DNA from: a bacterium
GTDB lineage: Bacteria; CSSED10-310; JAJRTK01
Reading direction: 5' to 3'
Assembly: GCA_024278345.1 (NCBI GenBank)
Contig: JAJRTK010000388.1
Span: 1-35,947, forward strand
Length of the DNA: 35,947 nucleotides
The position numbers and the translations under genes were made by a program. Positions 6,147 to 15,571 of this stretch are shown piece after piece. Under the pieces are notes generated by a model. The model searched no databases, was not told the DNA's origin, and saw only the letters and a list, made by a program, of their open reading frames with translations. The first letter of the stretch is position 1; every line of letters begins with the position of its first letter.

Positions 6147-7889
6147 TTAGGGAGCGTCATTTTCCAGGTCAATCATGACGGTTTTTCCACTGGAGATGGT
6201 CACTTTGCGCGTGGCGTCGAAGCCCGCGATTTCGTTGGTGAATCGGAGCTCGTAATCTCCAGGAGCCAGCTCCAGGGGGCTGCAAGGGCACTCCGCCAAC
6301 GGAGCATCGGAGCCGATTCGGGAAACTGTGATGGCCATCCTCCGCGGGGGCTTAATTCTCAGATATCCCGGGGGCAGTGGCGCCAGGGTGAGGCGCACCG
6401 TTTGGGGTGAGCTGACGGAGAGCCGGACTTTTTCTTGGGCCCGGTGTTTTCCGTCAAGGGAGACCGCGGTGACCGTGTGGAACCCCGGTCGCTTTCTGAG
6501 CTCGCGGTCACGGCCCTCACCCACGAGCTCGCCGTCGATGAGGATCTTTGCCGGTTGGTCGATGATGATCCTCAAAATGGCAAGTCGAGGAGTGGGCTTG
6601 GGCGTTGCCCTGGGGGTCGCCCCGGCGGTGAGGGGATCGGGTAGAGGCAGCGTAGTCGGGTTTCCGGCGGCGGCAGTGGGTTTCGCCTCGCCTCCCGTTT
6701 CGGGGCGTGTGGGTTCTGCCTTGCCAGGGAGCGTCGCGGGCCGTGCCTCTCCTTGCTCGGAAAGATCCCGCGCGGCAACGGAAGGTGTTTCCTCTGGCTG
6801 TGGCAGCCTTCCTTGGATCGGCGTTGCGTTTGAATTGGACGGCGGAAACATGGCCTGCATTCCCGGCCCGGAGAAGAGGACAGCCACGAAACTCGAAATG
6901 ACCACCAGGACCAGGCCCAGAGAGAGAGCCAGTACCAAGCGCTTGCCCGACTTCGGTGCCTGGGCGGGGAGGGAAACGGTTCGATCCGAGCGGCGGCATT
7001 CCTCGATGGCCTCCAGGGCTTCCCCGGCATTCCCATAGCGCTTCGAGGGGCTCTTGGCCAGCAGTTTCAAGACGATGCGATCGACTTCCGCAGGCACTTT
7101 TTCCAGGGTGGACGGCGCCGGTGGGAAGCGGTGGAGGATCCGTGCCAGGGTTTCGGAAAATTTCGAGGCCTGAAAAGGATGCTCGCCGGTGAGAAGCTCG
7201 TAGAGAACAACACCAAGAGCAAAGAGATCGGTCCGGGCGTCCACGGGCTCGCCACAAATTTGCTCCGGCGCCATGTAGGCCGGTGTTCCCTGAATGAAGC
7301 CGTCCGAGGCGGTCTTCGTGGAGACCGACTGAGTACTTGCAAGGGCGTAGGAGATCCCGAGATCCAGGAGTACCACGCGGCCGTCTTTGGTGCGAATCAG
7401 GTTCGAGGGCTTGATGTCTCTGTGGATAATTCCCCGGTGGTGCGCGTATTCCAGGCCCTTGAGGGTTTCCTTGGCGATCTCCAGTGCCAGCGGCCAGGGC
7501 TGTGGCGACTGTACCAGGTCGCCCAGGGAATCGCCTTCCACGTATTCCATGGCGATGAAGGCCCGCTTCCCGGCCGTTCCCACATCGTGGACCGTGACGA
7601 CGTTGGGGTGAGAGAGCCGGGCAGCCAACCGGGCCTCCTTGAGGAAGGAATGGCCGGAATCCCCTTCCAGCGGGAGCAGCTTGAGGGCTACGGGCCGACG
7701 CAGGAGAAGATCAAAGGCCAGATAGACCTCGCCCATCCCGCCTTCTCCCAAAAGATGGCGGATTTCGTAACGGTCGGCGATGGTCTTGGCATCGATCACT
7801 GGGGTTGTCTCGGAGGAAGAGAGTCCGATCCGCTTGGGGAAGCAGAGTTTGTCCAACCACAAACTAGAAGCTTTTGCCGCAGGGCGCAA
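6147..7889 (-). CDS. Transmembrane Ser/Thr protein kinase with two PEGA-like domains
   Basis: This is a Hanks-type kinase of up to 580 residues. The P-loop is GEGGMGEV (48-55), the catalytic Lys is K70 in VALK, the catalytic loop is HRDIKPSN (156-163), metal-binding Asp176 is in DLG (instead of DFG), and APE is at 207-209. One membrane helix (about 317-340) leads to a Pro/Thr-rich linker and two PEGA-like repeats (about 435-500 and 505-578, with ILIDGELVGEG and LELAPGDYELRF) that should lie outside the cytoplasm. PEGA domains are thought to bind surface structures, so this looks like an envelope sensor kinase. The start is unsure: the first candidate is TTG at 7889 with no clear ribosome site, and the kinase fold begins only at about residue 41. 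Likely partners are the two downstream genes. Confidence 0.93.
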   Translation of the reverse strand: MRPAAKASSLWLDKLCFPKRIGLSSSETTPVIDAKTIADRYEIRHLLGEGGMGEVYLAFDLLLRRPVALKLLPLEGDSGHSFLKEARLAARLSHPNVVTVHDVGTAGKRAFIAMEYVEGDSLGDLVQSPQPWPLALEIAKETLKGLEYAHHRGIIHRDIKPSNLIRTKDGRVVLLDLGISYALASTQSVSTKTASDGFIQGTPAYMAPEQICGEPVDARTDLFALGVVLYELLTGEHPFQASKFSETLARILHRFPPAPSTLEKVPAEVDRIVLKLLAKSPSKRYGNAGEALEAIEECRRSDRTVSLPAQAPKSGKRLVLALSLGLVLVVISSFVAVLFSGPGMQAMFPPSNSNATPIQGRLPQPEETPSVAARDLSEQGEARPATLPGKAEPTRPETGGEAKPTAAAGNPTTLPLPDPLTAGATPRATPKPTPRLAILRIIIDQPAKILIDGELVGEGRDRELRKRPGFHTVTAVSLDGKHRAQEKVRLSVSSPQTVRLTLAPLPPGYLRIKPPRRMAITVSRIGSDAPLAECPCSPLELAPGDYELRFTNEIAGFDATRKVTISSGKTVMIDLENDAP

Positions 7890-7945
7890 AGGAAACCCGG
7901 GTGCTGCTCCGACCTTGGGGCGGTAGATCGAGAGCGGCGAAAAAT

Positions 7946-7994
7946 GCGAGTGGCGGCGGACGGATTGCCGCCGCCGGGAGCGGAAGGCAACAGA
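7946..7994 (+). repeat. 49-bp structured repeat element, copy 4 (most diverged)
   Basis: The box GCGAGTGGCG, the 17-nt core GCGGACGGATTGCCGCC and a 22-nt box starting GCCGGGAGCGGAAGGC keep the 10+17+22 layout. With its flanks the core forms a strong GC stem (GGCGGCGG with CCGCCGCC). It lies just upstream of the kinase start; 7890-8093 holds nothing else I can identify. Confidence 0.75.
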
Positions 7995-8093
7995 AATAAG
8001 AAAAAGGGGTTCTGGAAAACTTGCTCCTAGACGAAGGGTACCATCGAAAAGGGAGCAGTCGGCGGGGATTCAATGGAGTTCGTCAGAGTTGCT

Positions 8094-11000
8094 TCAGGGG
8101 GATCTTGTGCCCGAGGGTATCGCCAGCTTGCGGAAGACCCGAAGAAACATGGCTGACAGGTCATCGAGGAGGGTGTAGATGGTGGGAATCACGATAAGGG
8201 TCAGGATGGTGGAGGTGGTCAGTCCTCCCATGAGCGCCAGCCCCACGGGGGCCCACATTCTGGAGCGTCCTTCCAGGGGTCCGAAGAGCCCGGGAAAGAG
8301 GAGCGGCGCGGTCATGGGCAGAAGGCCGAGGATGGTTGTCAGTGCCGTGAGAAGAATGGGGCGGAGCCGGAGCTCGCCGGCCAGTGGTACGGCTTCCGCG
8401 GCCGGGAGACCCTCTCTTCGGAGTTGTTGCGCCAGGTCCAGGAAGACGATGGCGTTGTTGACAACGATCCCCGACAGAACCATGAGACCCAGCCAACCCA
8501 TGGAAGAAAGAGTCGTTCCTGTAATGTAGAAGGTCAGAGCGACTCCGATGAAGGCAAAAGGCACGCTCAAGAGGATGGTCAGAGGGTGGATAAAGCTCTC
8601 GAAGAGGGAGGCCATGATCACGTAGATCAGAAGGACCGCCAGCATCAACGCCATCCCGAATCCGCTTTCCGATTGCTGCATCCGCCGGTAGGAATCGCCC
8701 AAGGAATAGCCATACCCCGGGGGAAAAGGCAGGTCGGACAGAGCGCTCTCGATTTCTTGGCCCACCCGGTACATACCGCGACGGCTGGTATTGGCGAAGA
8801 CCGTCACGAGGTTTCTGCGGTCAAGGCGTATCCGTTCTTTTGCAGCGTGGCCCAGCCGAGGCCGCAGAACGGCGCCCAAGGGGACTGGTTTGCCGCCGCT
8901 TCCAGGGAGTACGGTCTGGAGAAGCTCCTTGAGGCTCACGGTTCGGCCGCCGTGCATTCCGATGAGGATCGGCACGTCCCTTTCCCGCGTCACAAGGGAA
9001 CCCACGGGCCGTTCGCTGACGCCAAATGCCACGGTCCTGGCGAGTTCGCTTGCCGTGAGACCCAAGCGTGCCGCGTTGTCTCGGTCCACCTCCAGGCGCA
9101 CTTCCTCCTGGCCCTTTTCGAGGCTCGAATCGATATCTTCGATGCCTTTGACGGTTTGGAGTCTTTTCTTTACCTCGGATGCCAAGAGTTCCAAGACCGA
9201 CGGGCTGGGTCCGTAAAGCTCGATGCCAACGCCCATTTGCGTGCCCTGCCAGTGGCGGAGGCGCTCCATTTTCCACTCCACGCCAGGGAGCTCGGGCAAG
9301 AGCTTTTGGACGCGGCGCTTGGCTTCCATGGTCTCCACCGTGGCTTCCTCTTCGTCCTGGAGGTAGAGCTCCAGGCGAATCTCGTTTTTGGAAAGGCGTG
9401 CGTCGATATTCTTGAGGTCGAAGCTTTTTCTGGCATCGGTAAGGAGGTTTTCCAGGCGTTTCGCCAGCGCCAGGGTCTCCGTGAACCCAGCGCTTTTCCA
9501 AAGCTTGCCCACGACACTCAACCGCCGCGCTGGCGTCGATGGAACATACTCCCGATCGATTTGCCCGAACAGCCAAATGCTCCCTCCCAGCGCTCCCAGA
9601 GTGGCCACCATCGTCCAGAAGCGGTGGCGCAAGCTCCAGCGGACCCACCGGCCGTAGATGTTGCCCAACCACCGTACGGAGACCGGCTCCCGGGCGACGC
9701 CGCTCCCGAGGTCGAAATGTCCGGCTACAAGGGGCACTAGGCTCAGGGCAAGAGCCAGAGAGGCGATGAGAGCCACGCAGATGGTGAGGCCAAACGCCTC
9801 CATCCAGATCCCCATTCGTCCGGCGTCCACAAGGATCATCGGCAAAAAGACGCAGACCGATGTCAAAGTCGCCGCAAGGATTGCCGTCCGGACTTCCGCG
9901 GCTCCCCGGCGCGCCGATTCTTTGAGGGGGATTCCCTTCACCCGGTAGCGATAGATGTTCTCCAGCACGACGACGGCGTTGTCCACCACCATTCCCACAG
10001 CCAGTACGGCCCCCATGAGCGAGACGATGTTCAAAGTGACATCGACGCCCAGCCGCCGGAGAATCATCATCAGCCTCGCCGCGCAGACCATGGAGAGAGG
10101 CACGGTTGCTCCGATGATGAGGGTGCTCGACAGATCTCGCAGGAAAACGAACAGAAAGAGGACCGCCAGGCAGCCCCCTATGAGCCCGGCTCGCGCCAAG
10201 TCTCGGAGGCCCTTCCGCACGTCTTCGCTTCGATCGCGGTAGACTAGCAGGCGGAAGCCGCGGGCATGGGCGTCCGGTTCGCGATCTTTCAGCGTGCCAT
10301 TGACACCGTTGGCAACCTCCACCAAGTTTGCCGCCGTGGACTTGTAGATCCGGAGCGTCACGGCTTCGCTTCCATCTAGGCGGCGCATCTCCTCCACCGG
10401 TGGATAGTCGTATCGGACCCTCGCGACTTCCCCAAGAGAAAGGCCCGTCCCCACCACGGGCAGTCGTGCGAACTCGCCGGGATTTCGCATCTCGCCGTCG
10501 ATCCAGACACCGGCTCGGCGACCGGCTTCCTGGACGGCGCCGGCGCTTCGCGAGAGATGATTTCGGATCAGGGTCTGGCGCAGGTCCGCCGCCGTCAAGC
10601 CCAGAGCCCTCAGGCGTCCCACGTCCGCTTCCACCCTGAGCTGCCGGGAGCGAAGGCCGCTCACCTCCACGCTGGCCACACCCGGGAGCCGCTCCAGAGC
10701 CGGCTTGAGCTCTTCATCGACGAAGGGGAAGAGCAAATCCGGCTCCGATTCGTGGGCGACAGAGATGTTGATCACCGGAATATCGGTGGACTGGAATCGC
10801 CGAACCCAGATCCGTTCCACATCGGCGGGCAGGTTGGGGCGGGCCCGATCCAGCCGTTCCCGCACATCCATGGTGGCCAGGTCCATGTCCACTCCGGGCG
10901 TGAGCTCCAGAGTGACGTTTGCCCCCGATCCACTGGAGGTGGAGCGAATTGATTCCAACCCCTCCAGTGAGCCCAGCGCTTCTTCCAGGGGCAGCGTGAT

Positions 11001-11186
11001 GAGGCGCTCTACTTCTGCCGGGGAGCTCGAGGAATAGGTGGCGCGGATCCAGAGGCGGCTGGAGCTGAAGGAGGGCAAAAACTCCAGAGGAAGCGTGAAG
11101 ATCGACAGCGTCCCCAAGACCAGGATGCAAACGAGTCCCATGGCCGTGGCGACAGGCCGATCCAGGGCGATGTCCGTGAGGTTCAC
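8094..11186 (-). CDS. RND-family efflux pump subunit (second of a pair)
   Basis: This 1030-residue proton-driven inner-membrane transporter has the RND layout: one N-terminal helix, a large periplasmic loop, a helix bundle, a second periplasmic loop and a second helix bundle. The TM4 relay motif GMVVDNAVVVLENI places Asp402 followed by Asn403 where AcrB has two Asp residues. TM10-11 has GIVVNNAIVFLDL. The size and sequence fit the HAE/MdtB-MdtC type rather than a SecDF or lipid transporter. The start codon is GTG at 11186 and its bases overlap the stop of the preceding pump gene (GTGA), so translation is coupled. No outer-membrane channel gene is nearby. The substrate is unknown. Confidence 0.95.
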   Translation of the reverse strand: MNLTDIALDRPVATAMGLVCILVLGTLSIFTLPLEFLPSFSSSRLWIRATYSSSSPAEVERLITLPLEEALGSLEGLESIRSTSSGSGANVTLELTPGVDMDLATMDVRERLDRARPNLPADVERIWVRRFQSTDIPVINISVAHESEPDLLFPFVDEELKPALERLPGVASVEVSGLRSRQLRVEADVGRLRALGLTAADLRQTLIRNHLSRSAGAVQEAGRRAGVWIDGEMRNPGEFARLPVVGTGLSLGEVARVRYDYPPVEEMRRLDGSEAVTLRIYKSTAANLVEVANGVNGTLKDREPDAHARGFRLLVYRDRSEDVRKGLRDLARAGLIGGCLAVLFLFVFLRDLSSTLIIGATVPLSMVCAARLMMILRRLGVDVTLNIVSLMGAVLAVGMVVDNAVVVLENIYRYRVKGIPLKESARRGAAEVRTAILAATLTSVCVFLPMILVDAGRMGIWMEAFGLTICVALIASLALALSLVPLVAGHFDLGSGVAREPVSVRWLGNIYGRWVRWSLRHRFWTMVATLGALGGSIWLFGQIDREYVPSTPARRLSVVGKLWKSAGFTETLALAKRLENLLTDARKSFDLKNIDARLSKNEIRLELYLQDEEEATVETMEAKRRVQKLLPELPGVEWKMERLRHWQGTQMGVGIELYGPSPSVLELLASEVKKRLQTVKGIEDIDSSLEKGQEEVRLEVDRDNAARLGLTASELARTVAFGVSERPVGSLVTRERDVPILIGMHGGRTVSLKELLQTVLPGSGGKPVPLGAVLRPRLGHAAKERIRLDRRNLVTVFANTSRRGMYRVGQEIESALSDLPFPPGYGYSLGDSYRRMQQSESGFGMALMLAVLLIYVIMASLFESFIHPLTILLSVPFAFIGVALTFYITGTTLSSMGWLGLMVLSGIVVNNAIVFLDLAQQLRREGLPAAEAVPLAGELRLRPILLTALTTILGLLPMTAPLLFPGLFGPLEGRSRMWAPVGLALMGGLTTSTILTLIVIPTIYTLLDDLSAMFLRVFRKLAIPSGTRSP

Positions 11187-14100
11187 GCCTTGTGCCCTCC
11201 AGTTTTCCAGTCGATGACCCGGAGCAGGCAGGGGATCACCACCAGGGTCAGAATCGTCCCGCCTACCAGCCCACCGATGACGACAAAGGCCATGGGCGCC
11301 CGGAGCTCGGCTCCGTCCCCCAACCCCACGGCCATGGGCAAAAGCCCGAGGACCGTGGTTGCGGTTGTCATGAGAATCGGCCGAAGGCGAACGGTTCCAG
11401 CTTCGATGAGAGCCTCGTCACGGCCTCTGCCCTCCCGCCGCAGGCGGACCGACTTGTCAGCAAGGAGAATCGCGTTGTTGACAATGATCCCCGACAGCAA
11501 GATGACGCCAAGGAGGGCCACAACGCTCACTGGGGTCGATGTCGCCCAAAGGACTGCCACCACGCTGACGAGGGCCAGAGGCACCGAAACGATGATCACC
11601 AGCGGGAGAAGGAAGGACTCAAACTGACTGGCCATGACCAGGTAGACCAGGAAAAGCGCGAGCCCGGCCGCGAAGAGCAGGCTTTGAAGGCTTGCGGCGA
11701 GGTCGTCCGATTGCCCGGCAATCGTGATGCGGACGCCAGGCGACGGCGAAGTTTCGGCCACGACTTCTTCCACGTCGGCCAAGACTTCGGAGTAGGGCCG
11801 GCCCGTCACTGATGCACCCACTTTGTGGAGCCGTTCCAGGTTGGCTCGGAGGATTTCTACCGGACCCAACCCAAGACGGAGGTCTGCCACGGACTCCGCC
11901 AGGATAGGTATCCCGTTGGAATCCGCCACCGGGAGGTTGGAGACATCAGAGGCATCGTGGCGATCCTCCCTTCGGGCGCGGACCCGGACGGGAATCTTCC
12001 GGTCTCCCCGCCAGATTTCGGTGGCGATTTCCCCTTCAATCGCCCCGCCGAGGCGATCGGCAATGGTACGGACATCGAGTCCAAGCCGCCGAAGTTTCTG
12101 CCGATCCGGCAGGATTTGGACTTCTGGAATCCCTCCTTCGGCGCTCGTCTCCACATCCGTAAGCCCGGGAATGCCCCGAATTCTCTCCGCAAGATCCTCG
12201 GCGACTCTGGCCAAAGTCGGTAGATGCCGGCCGCGGATCTCAAGCTCCAGAGGAACCCTGGTGCTCAGGGCGGAGGGGCGTTCTAACCGTGCCTCCAACC
12301 CCGGCTTGTGGGCCAAAAGGCCTCGGACGAGGGCCATGACCTGCAGCTCGGCGGAGCCCCGAATCCCCGGCCCCAGACGGATGTACAGCCGAGCCAAGTT
12401 TTCCCGAATCTGCTGACCCGCGGCGCCACCGGAACTGGAAGCTCCCACCAGAGCGACGACGGAATCGACCCCGGCCAACTCGCCGATCTCTCGCTCCAGA
12501 CGGCCCGAAAGCCTTTCGGTTGTCTCAAGGGATGTTCCCGGGGTCAGCTCCAAATGGGCCACGAACTGGCCTTGGCTCATCTCTGGAAGAAGCTCCCTCC
12601 CCAGGCTCGGAGCTATCCGGGCCGTGGCCCAGAGCAGAAGAATCGCACCTAGAAGAACGATGAACCGCCACCTGAGCGCCCAGCCCAAAAGAACGGGATA
12701 GGCCCACTGGAGGCCGAGGATCGCACTCTGCACAATCCATCTGGCCGGCGCGAGAATCAGACGCAGCAGTTTCAGCGGCATCGCCACAAGCCAACCTATG
12801 GCTCCTAGAATCAAGGTGAGGAGACGTTCCGCGCCCCGTGCGAGCCAACCTCCCTCTTTATCGCCTTCCATGGCCGGGATCGCCTTCACAACCTCGATGC
12901 CCGAGAGCATGGGAATCAGCGTCAGTGCCGCCACCAGAGAAGCCAGGAGGGAAAACGAAACCGTGAGCGCCTGGTCCACAAAAAGCTGCCCCGCGATCCC
13001 CGTGACAAACAGAACGGGAACAAAAACCGCCACGGTGGTGAGGGTCGAGGCGAAAAGCGCGCTCCCCACTTCTTCCGCGCCAGCGGCCGCGCGCTCAGCC
13101 GCAATCTCTTCGGGGGCCGTTTCCCAGCGCCGGTGGATCGCCTCGATAACCACAATGGCGTTGTCCACGAGCATTCCCACCCCCAGGGCCAGACCCCCGA
13201 GGCTCATGATATTGATGGAGACTCCGGCCAAAAACATCATCAAGAAAGAGGCAACAATGGAAATGGGAATGACAAGACCGATGACCAAGGTCGGCCGGGC
13301 GGAGCCCAAGAACAAGTAGAGGATCGCCACTGCCAGGAGCCCGCCCTTCCAGGCGGCGCCGAGGACTTCGTCGATGGCCTGCCGGATGAACTTCGACTGG
13401 TCGGAGATGGTGATGACGTGGAGGCCCCCAAACCGCTGTTTCAAAGAGCTTTCAAGTTGAGACAACCTCTTGCGAATCGCGGTGACGACGCCCACCGTAT
13501 TGGCGCCTGCCTCCTTGTACACCGCCAGCTCAAGCCCTTCACGGCCATTGACGTGGATGATCAGGTCTCGATCCTTGCTACTCCGCTTGACAGTGGCGAG
13601 ATCACCAAGTTTCAGCACTGCGCCAGAGCCCGGCCGAATGGGGATCTTCCGGAGATCCTCCAACCGCACGACCTCCGCCAACGTTCGTACAAGGAATTCC
13701 GTCTCTCCCTCCTCCAAAGAGCCACCGGTCACGTTGACATTTTCCGCGGCGATCCGCCCGGCCAGATCTTCCGCACCCAGGCCAAGCTGCGACAGTCGAA
13801 GTGGATCCACCTCCACCAGGATCTCTTCTTCCAGTCCGCCGCGCACTTCAACAGCCGCAACGCCATCCACCGTTTCGATGTTGCGGCGCAGATCGTCCTC
13901 CGCGAGGTCACGCAGCATAAAGAGGTCATCTACCCCGGTGAGCGCCACCCGGAGCACGGGTTCCAGCCCCGGATCGTAACGGAGCACCACGGGCCGCCCA
14001 GCCGCGTCTGGAAGATCCAGCATTTCCAGCTTTTCCCGCACGTCCATGGCCGCGAAGTCCATTCGCGTGCCCCACCCGAACTCCACCAGCACCTCGGAAA

Positions 14101-14362
14101 CGCCCGTCCTGGAGACCGAGGTCACCCTCTGGACATTGTTGACGACGCCCACGGCCTGTTCCACCGCCCGGCTCAACAGGTTTTCCACTTCTACCGGCGC
14201 GGCATTCCCCATCTCCGTCCGGATGGTAATCGTTGGGTAGCTCAGCTCAGGCAGCAAATCCACCGAAAGCCGCCCAAACCCCACAACCCCGAAAACAACG
14301 ATGGCGACGGTCACCATGGTCACCGTCACGGGACGGCTCACCGAACGTCTGGCAAGAGACAT
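11183..14362 (-). CDS. RND-family efflux pump subunit (first of a pair)
   Basis: This 1059-residue RND transporter has the full duplicated architecture. The N-terminus has the typical SRPVTVTMVTVAIVVFG helix, TM4 carries GMLVDNAIVVIEAI (Asp400, Asn401), and the C-terminal half has GIIVNNAILLADK. It is clearly a paralogue, not a copy, of the next gene. The pair may form a heterotrimer as MdtB and MdtC do; this is an inference from arrangement. The ATG at 14362 lies 3 nt after the adaptor stop codon (TAGAAGATG) with GGGGAG upstream. Its end overlaps the start of the following pump. The extra segment around the middle (near 12,700-12,850) has several hydrophobic stretches joining the two halves. 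Confidence 0.95.
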   Translation of the reverse strand: MSLARRSVSRPVTVTMVTVAIVVFGVVGFGRLSVDLLPELSYPTITIRTEMGNAAPVEVENLLSRAVEQAVGVVNNVQRVTSVSRTGVSEVLVEFGWGTRMDFAAMDVREKLEMLDLPDAAGRPVVLRYDPGLEPVLRVALTGVDDLFMLRDLAEDDLRRNIETVDGVAAVEVRGGLEEEILVEVDPLRLSQLGLGAEDLAGRIAAENVNVTGGSLEEGETEFLVRTLAEVVRLEDLRKIPIRPGSGAVLKLGDLATVKRSSKDRDLIIHVNGREGLELAVYKEAGANTVGVVTAIRKRLSQLESSLKQRFGGLHVITISDQSKFIRQAIDEVLGAAWKGGLLAVAILYLFLGSARPTLVIGLVIPISIVASFLMMFLAGVSINIMSLGGLALGVGMLVDNAIVVIEAIHRRWETAPEEIAAERAAAGAEEVGSALFASTLTTVAVFVPVLFVTGIAGQLFVDQALTVSFSLLASLVAALTLIPMLSGIEVVKAIPAMEGDKEGGWLARGAERLLTLILGAIGWLVAMPLKLLRLILAPARWIVQSAILGLQWAYPVLLGWALRWRFIVLLGAILLLWATARIAPSLGRELLPEMSQGQFVAHLELTPGTSLETTERLSGRLEREIGELAGVDSVVALVGASSSGGAAGQQIRENLARLYIRLGPGIRGSAELQVMALVRGLLAHKPGLEARLERPSALSTRVPLELEIRGRHLPTLARVAEDLAERIRGIPGLTDVETSAEGGIPEVQILPDRQKLRRLGLDVRTIADRLGGAIEGEIATEIWRGDRKIPVRVRARREDRHDASDVSNLPVADSNGIPILAESVADLRLGLGPVEILRANLERLHKVGASVTGRPYSEVLADVEEVVAETSPSPGVRITIAGQSDDLAASLQSLLFAAGLALFLVYLVMASQFESFLLPLVIIVSVPLALVSVVAVLWATSTPVSVVALLGVILLSGIIVNNAILLADKSVRLRREGRGRDEALIEAGTVRLRPILMTTATTVLGLLPMAVGLGDGAELRAPMAFVVIGGLVGGTILTLVVIPCLLRVIDWKTGGHKA

Positions 14363-14365
14363 CTT

Positions 14366-15571
14366 CTAGCGCTCCCCTCGGTCGGTGCTAGAGGGCCGGG
14401 ACTCCGCCTTGGACCCAACTTGGGACTCCAATCGGGACGCAGGACGGGATCCTCGTGGAGACTCTGGCTTAGGCTCCGCCCGGGACTCGGGGGCCTCAAC
14501 GTCGCGCACCTTGGCTCCGTCCCGCAAGCCTTCGTGGCCCACGATGATCAAACGCTCCCCTTCCTGAAGGCCTCGGACGATTTCCACATCGCTTTCTTCG
14601 CTTTCACCAAGCCGCACCGCCCGAACGCGGGCATCATTCCCCTCCACAACAAAAACCCGGTCGCCTTCTCCTTCCAACAAAAGCGCCTTCTTGGGAATCC
14701 GAACCACGTTTTCCCGGATCTCGGTGACCATGCGCAAACGGCAGTACATCCCGGGGCGCAGCTCCGCCGATTTGGGAACCTCAAGAACGACTTCCACCGT
14801 CCCGCTGGCCGGGTCCACTACCGGCGCCATCCGCCGCACCCGGGCTTTCCAGATCCGCCCCGGAAATGCGTCTGTTTGAAGCTCGGCCACCTGCCCCACG
14901 CGGACTCGGGATATCTCGTTCTCCGGCAAATGAATCGGCGCCAACAACGGCTTGAAGTCCCCCAGGACAAACGCCTTCTGGTTCTGCTGGAGAAGCTGCC
15001 CCACCTCCACGAGCCGCTCCACAACCACACCACTGACAGGCGCCACGATGAGAGTATTCCGCACCCGGAGCCGCGCCAACTCCGCCTGAGTCAGCGCCTG
15101 GTCGTAGGCGAACCGGGCCACGTCGTACTGGTCTTGGCTCGTCATCTTCTTCTTGAAAAGCTGCTCTGCACGCCGGAAGGCGCGTTCGGTTTCCTGCTCC
15201 TTGAGCTCGGCCTCCTTGAGGCTGATCTGGAGCTCTTCGTCATCCAGCTTCGCCAACAGACGACCCGCCGTGACCCGGCTCCCTTCTTCCACCTTCAGCG
15301 ATTCCACCCGCCCTTTTTCCCGGCTCAGGACATCCACAAGCCGCTCTGCCTCAAGGATCGAAAAGGTCTCCAACGCCACCCACAAATCACCGCGATCCAC
15401 CGGAATTGTCCGGACCGGAACCGCGGGCTCCTCCCGCTTTCGACCGCCTCTCTTCCCACCCCGCCCAGGCGCTTTTGATGAGGAGTGCCCGGCCGCCTCC
15501 CGTTGCGCCGAGCCTTCGCTTCCCCCCGTGCAGTTTCCCAACCCCAGCGCAAGGAAGACCGCCAACAGCAT
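14366..15571 (-). CDS. Periplasmic adaptor (membrane fusion protein) of the RND pump, HlyD/AcrA type
   Basis: The protein links the two RND pumps to an outer-membrane channel. It has a lipoyl half (EKGRVESLKVEEGSRVTAGRL region), a helical hairpin of about 60 residues (LKEAELKEQETERAFRRAEQ onward), the second lipoyl half (LIVAPVSGVVVERLVEVGQ), a beta-barrel and a membrane-proximal domain. It ends in a charged Ser/Glu/Arg low-complexity tail. The start is uncertain. ATG 15571 (401 residues, GAGG about 10 nt upstream) begins with a hydrophobic segment and Cys14, like a lipoprotein signal but without basic residues and with an unusual -1 Asn. The frame stays open to 15823, but that extension passes through copy 3 of the 49-bp repeat, so it is probably not native. 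Confidence 0.88.
   Translation of the reverse strand: MLLAVFLALGLGNCTGGSEGSAQREAAGHSSSKAPGRGGKRGGRKREEPAVPVRTIPVDRGDLWVALETFSILEAERLVDVLSREKGRVESLKVEEGSRVTAGRLLAKLDDEELQISLKEAELKEQETERAFRRAEQLFKKKMTSQDQYDVARFAYDQALTQAELARLRVRNTLIVAPVSGVVVERLVEVGQLLQQNQKAFVLGDFKPLLAPIHLPENEISRVRVGQVAELQTDAFPGRIWKARVRRMAPVVDPASGTVEVVLEVPKSAELRPGMYCRLRMVTEIRENVVRIPKKALLLEGEGDRVFVVEGNDARVRAVRLGESEESDVEIVRGLQEGERLIIVGHEGLRDGAKVRDVEAPESRAEPKPESPRGSRPASRLESQVGSKAESRPSSTDRGER

Noticed and set aside
13133-15478. Long plus-strand open frame (781 codons) opposite the RND/adaptor genes
   Set aside because: Its translation is rich in His, Arg, Pro and Gln without domain pattern; it is the antisense shadow of clear RND and adaptor genes.
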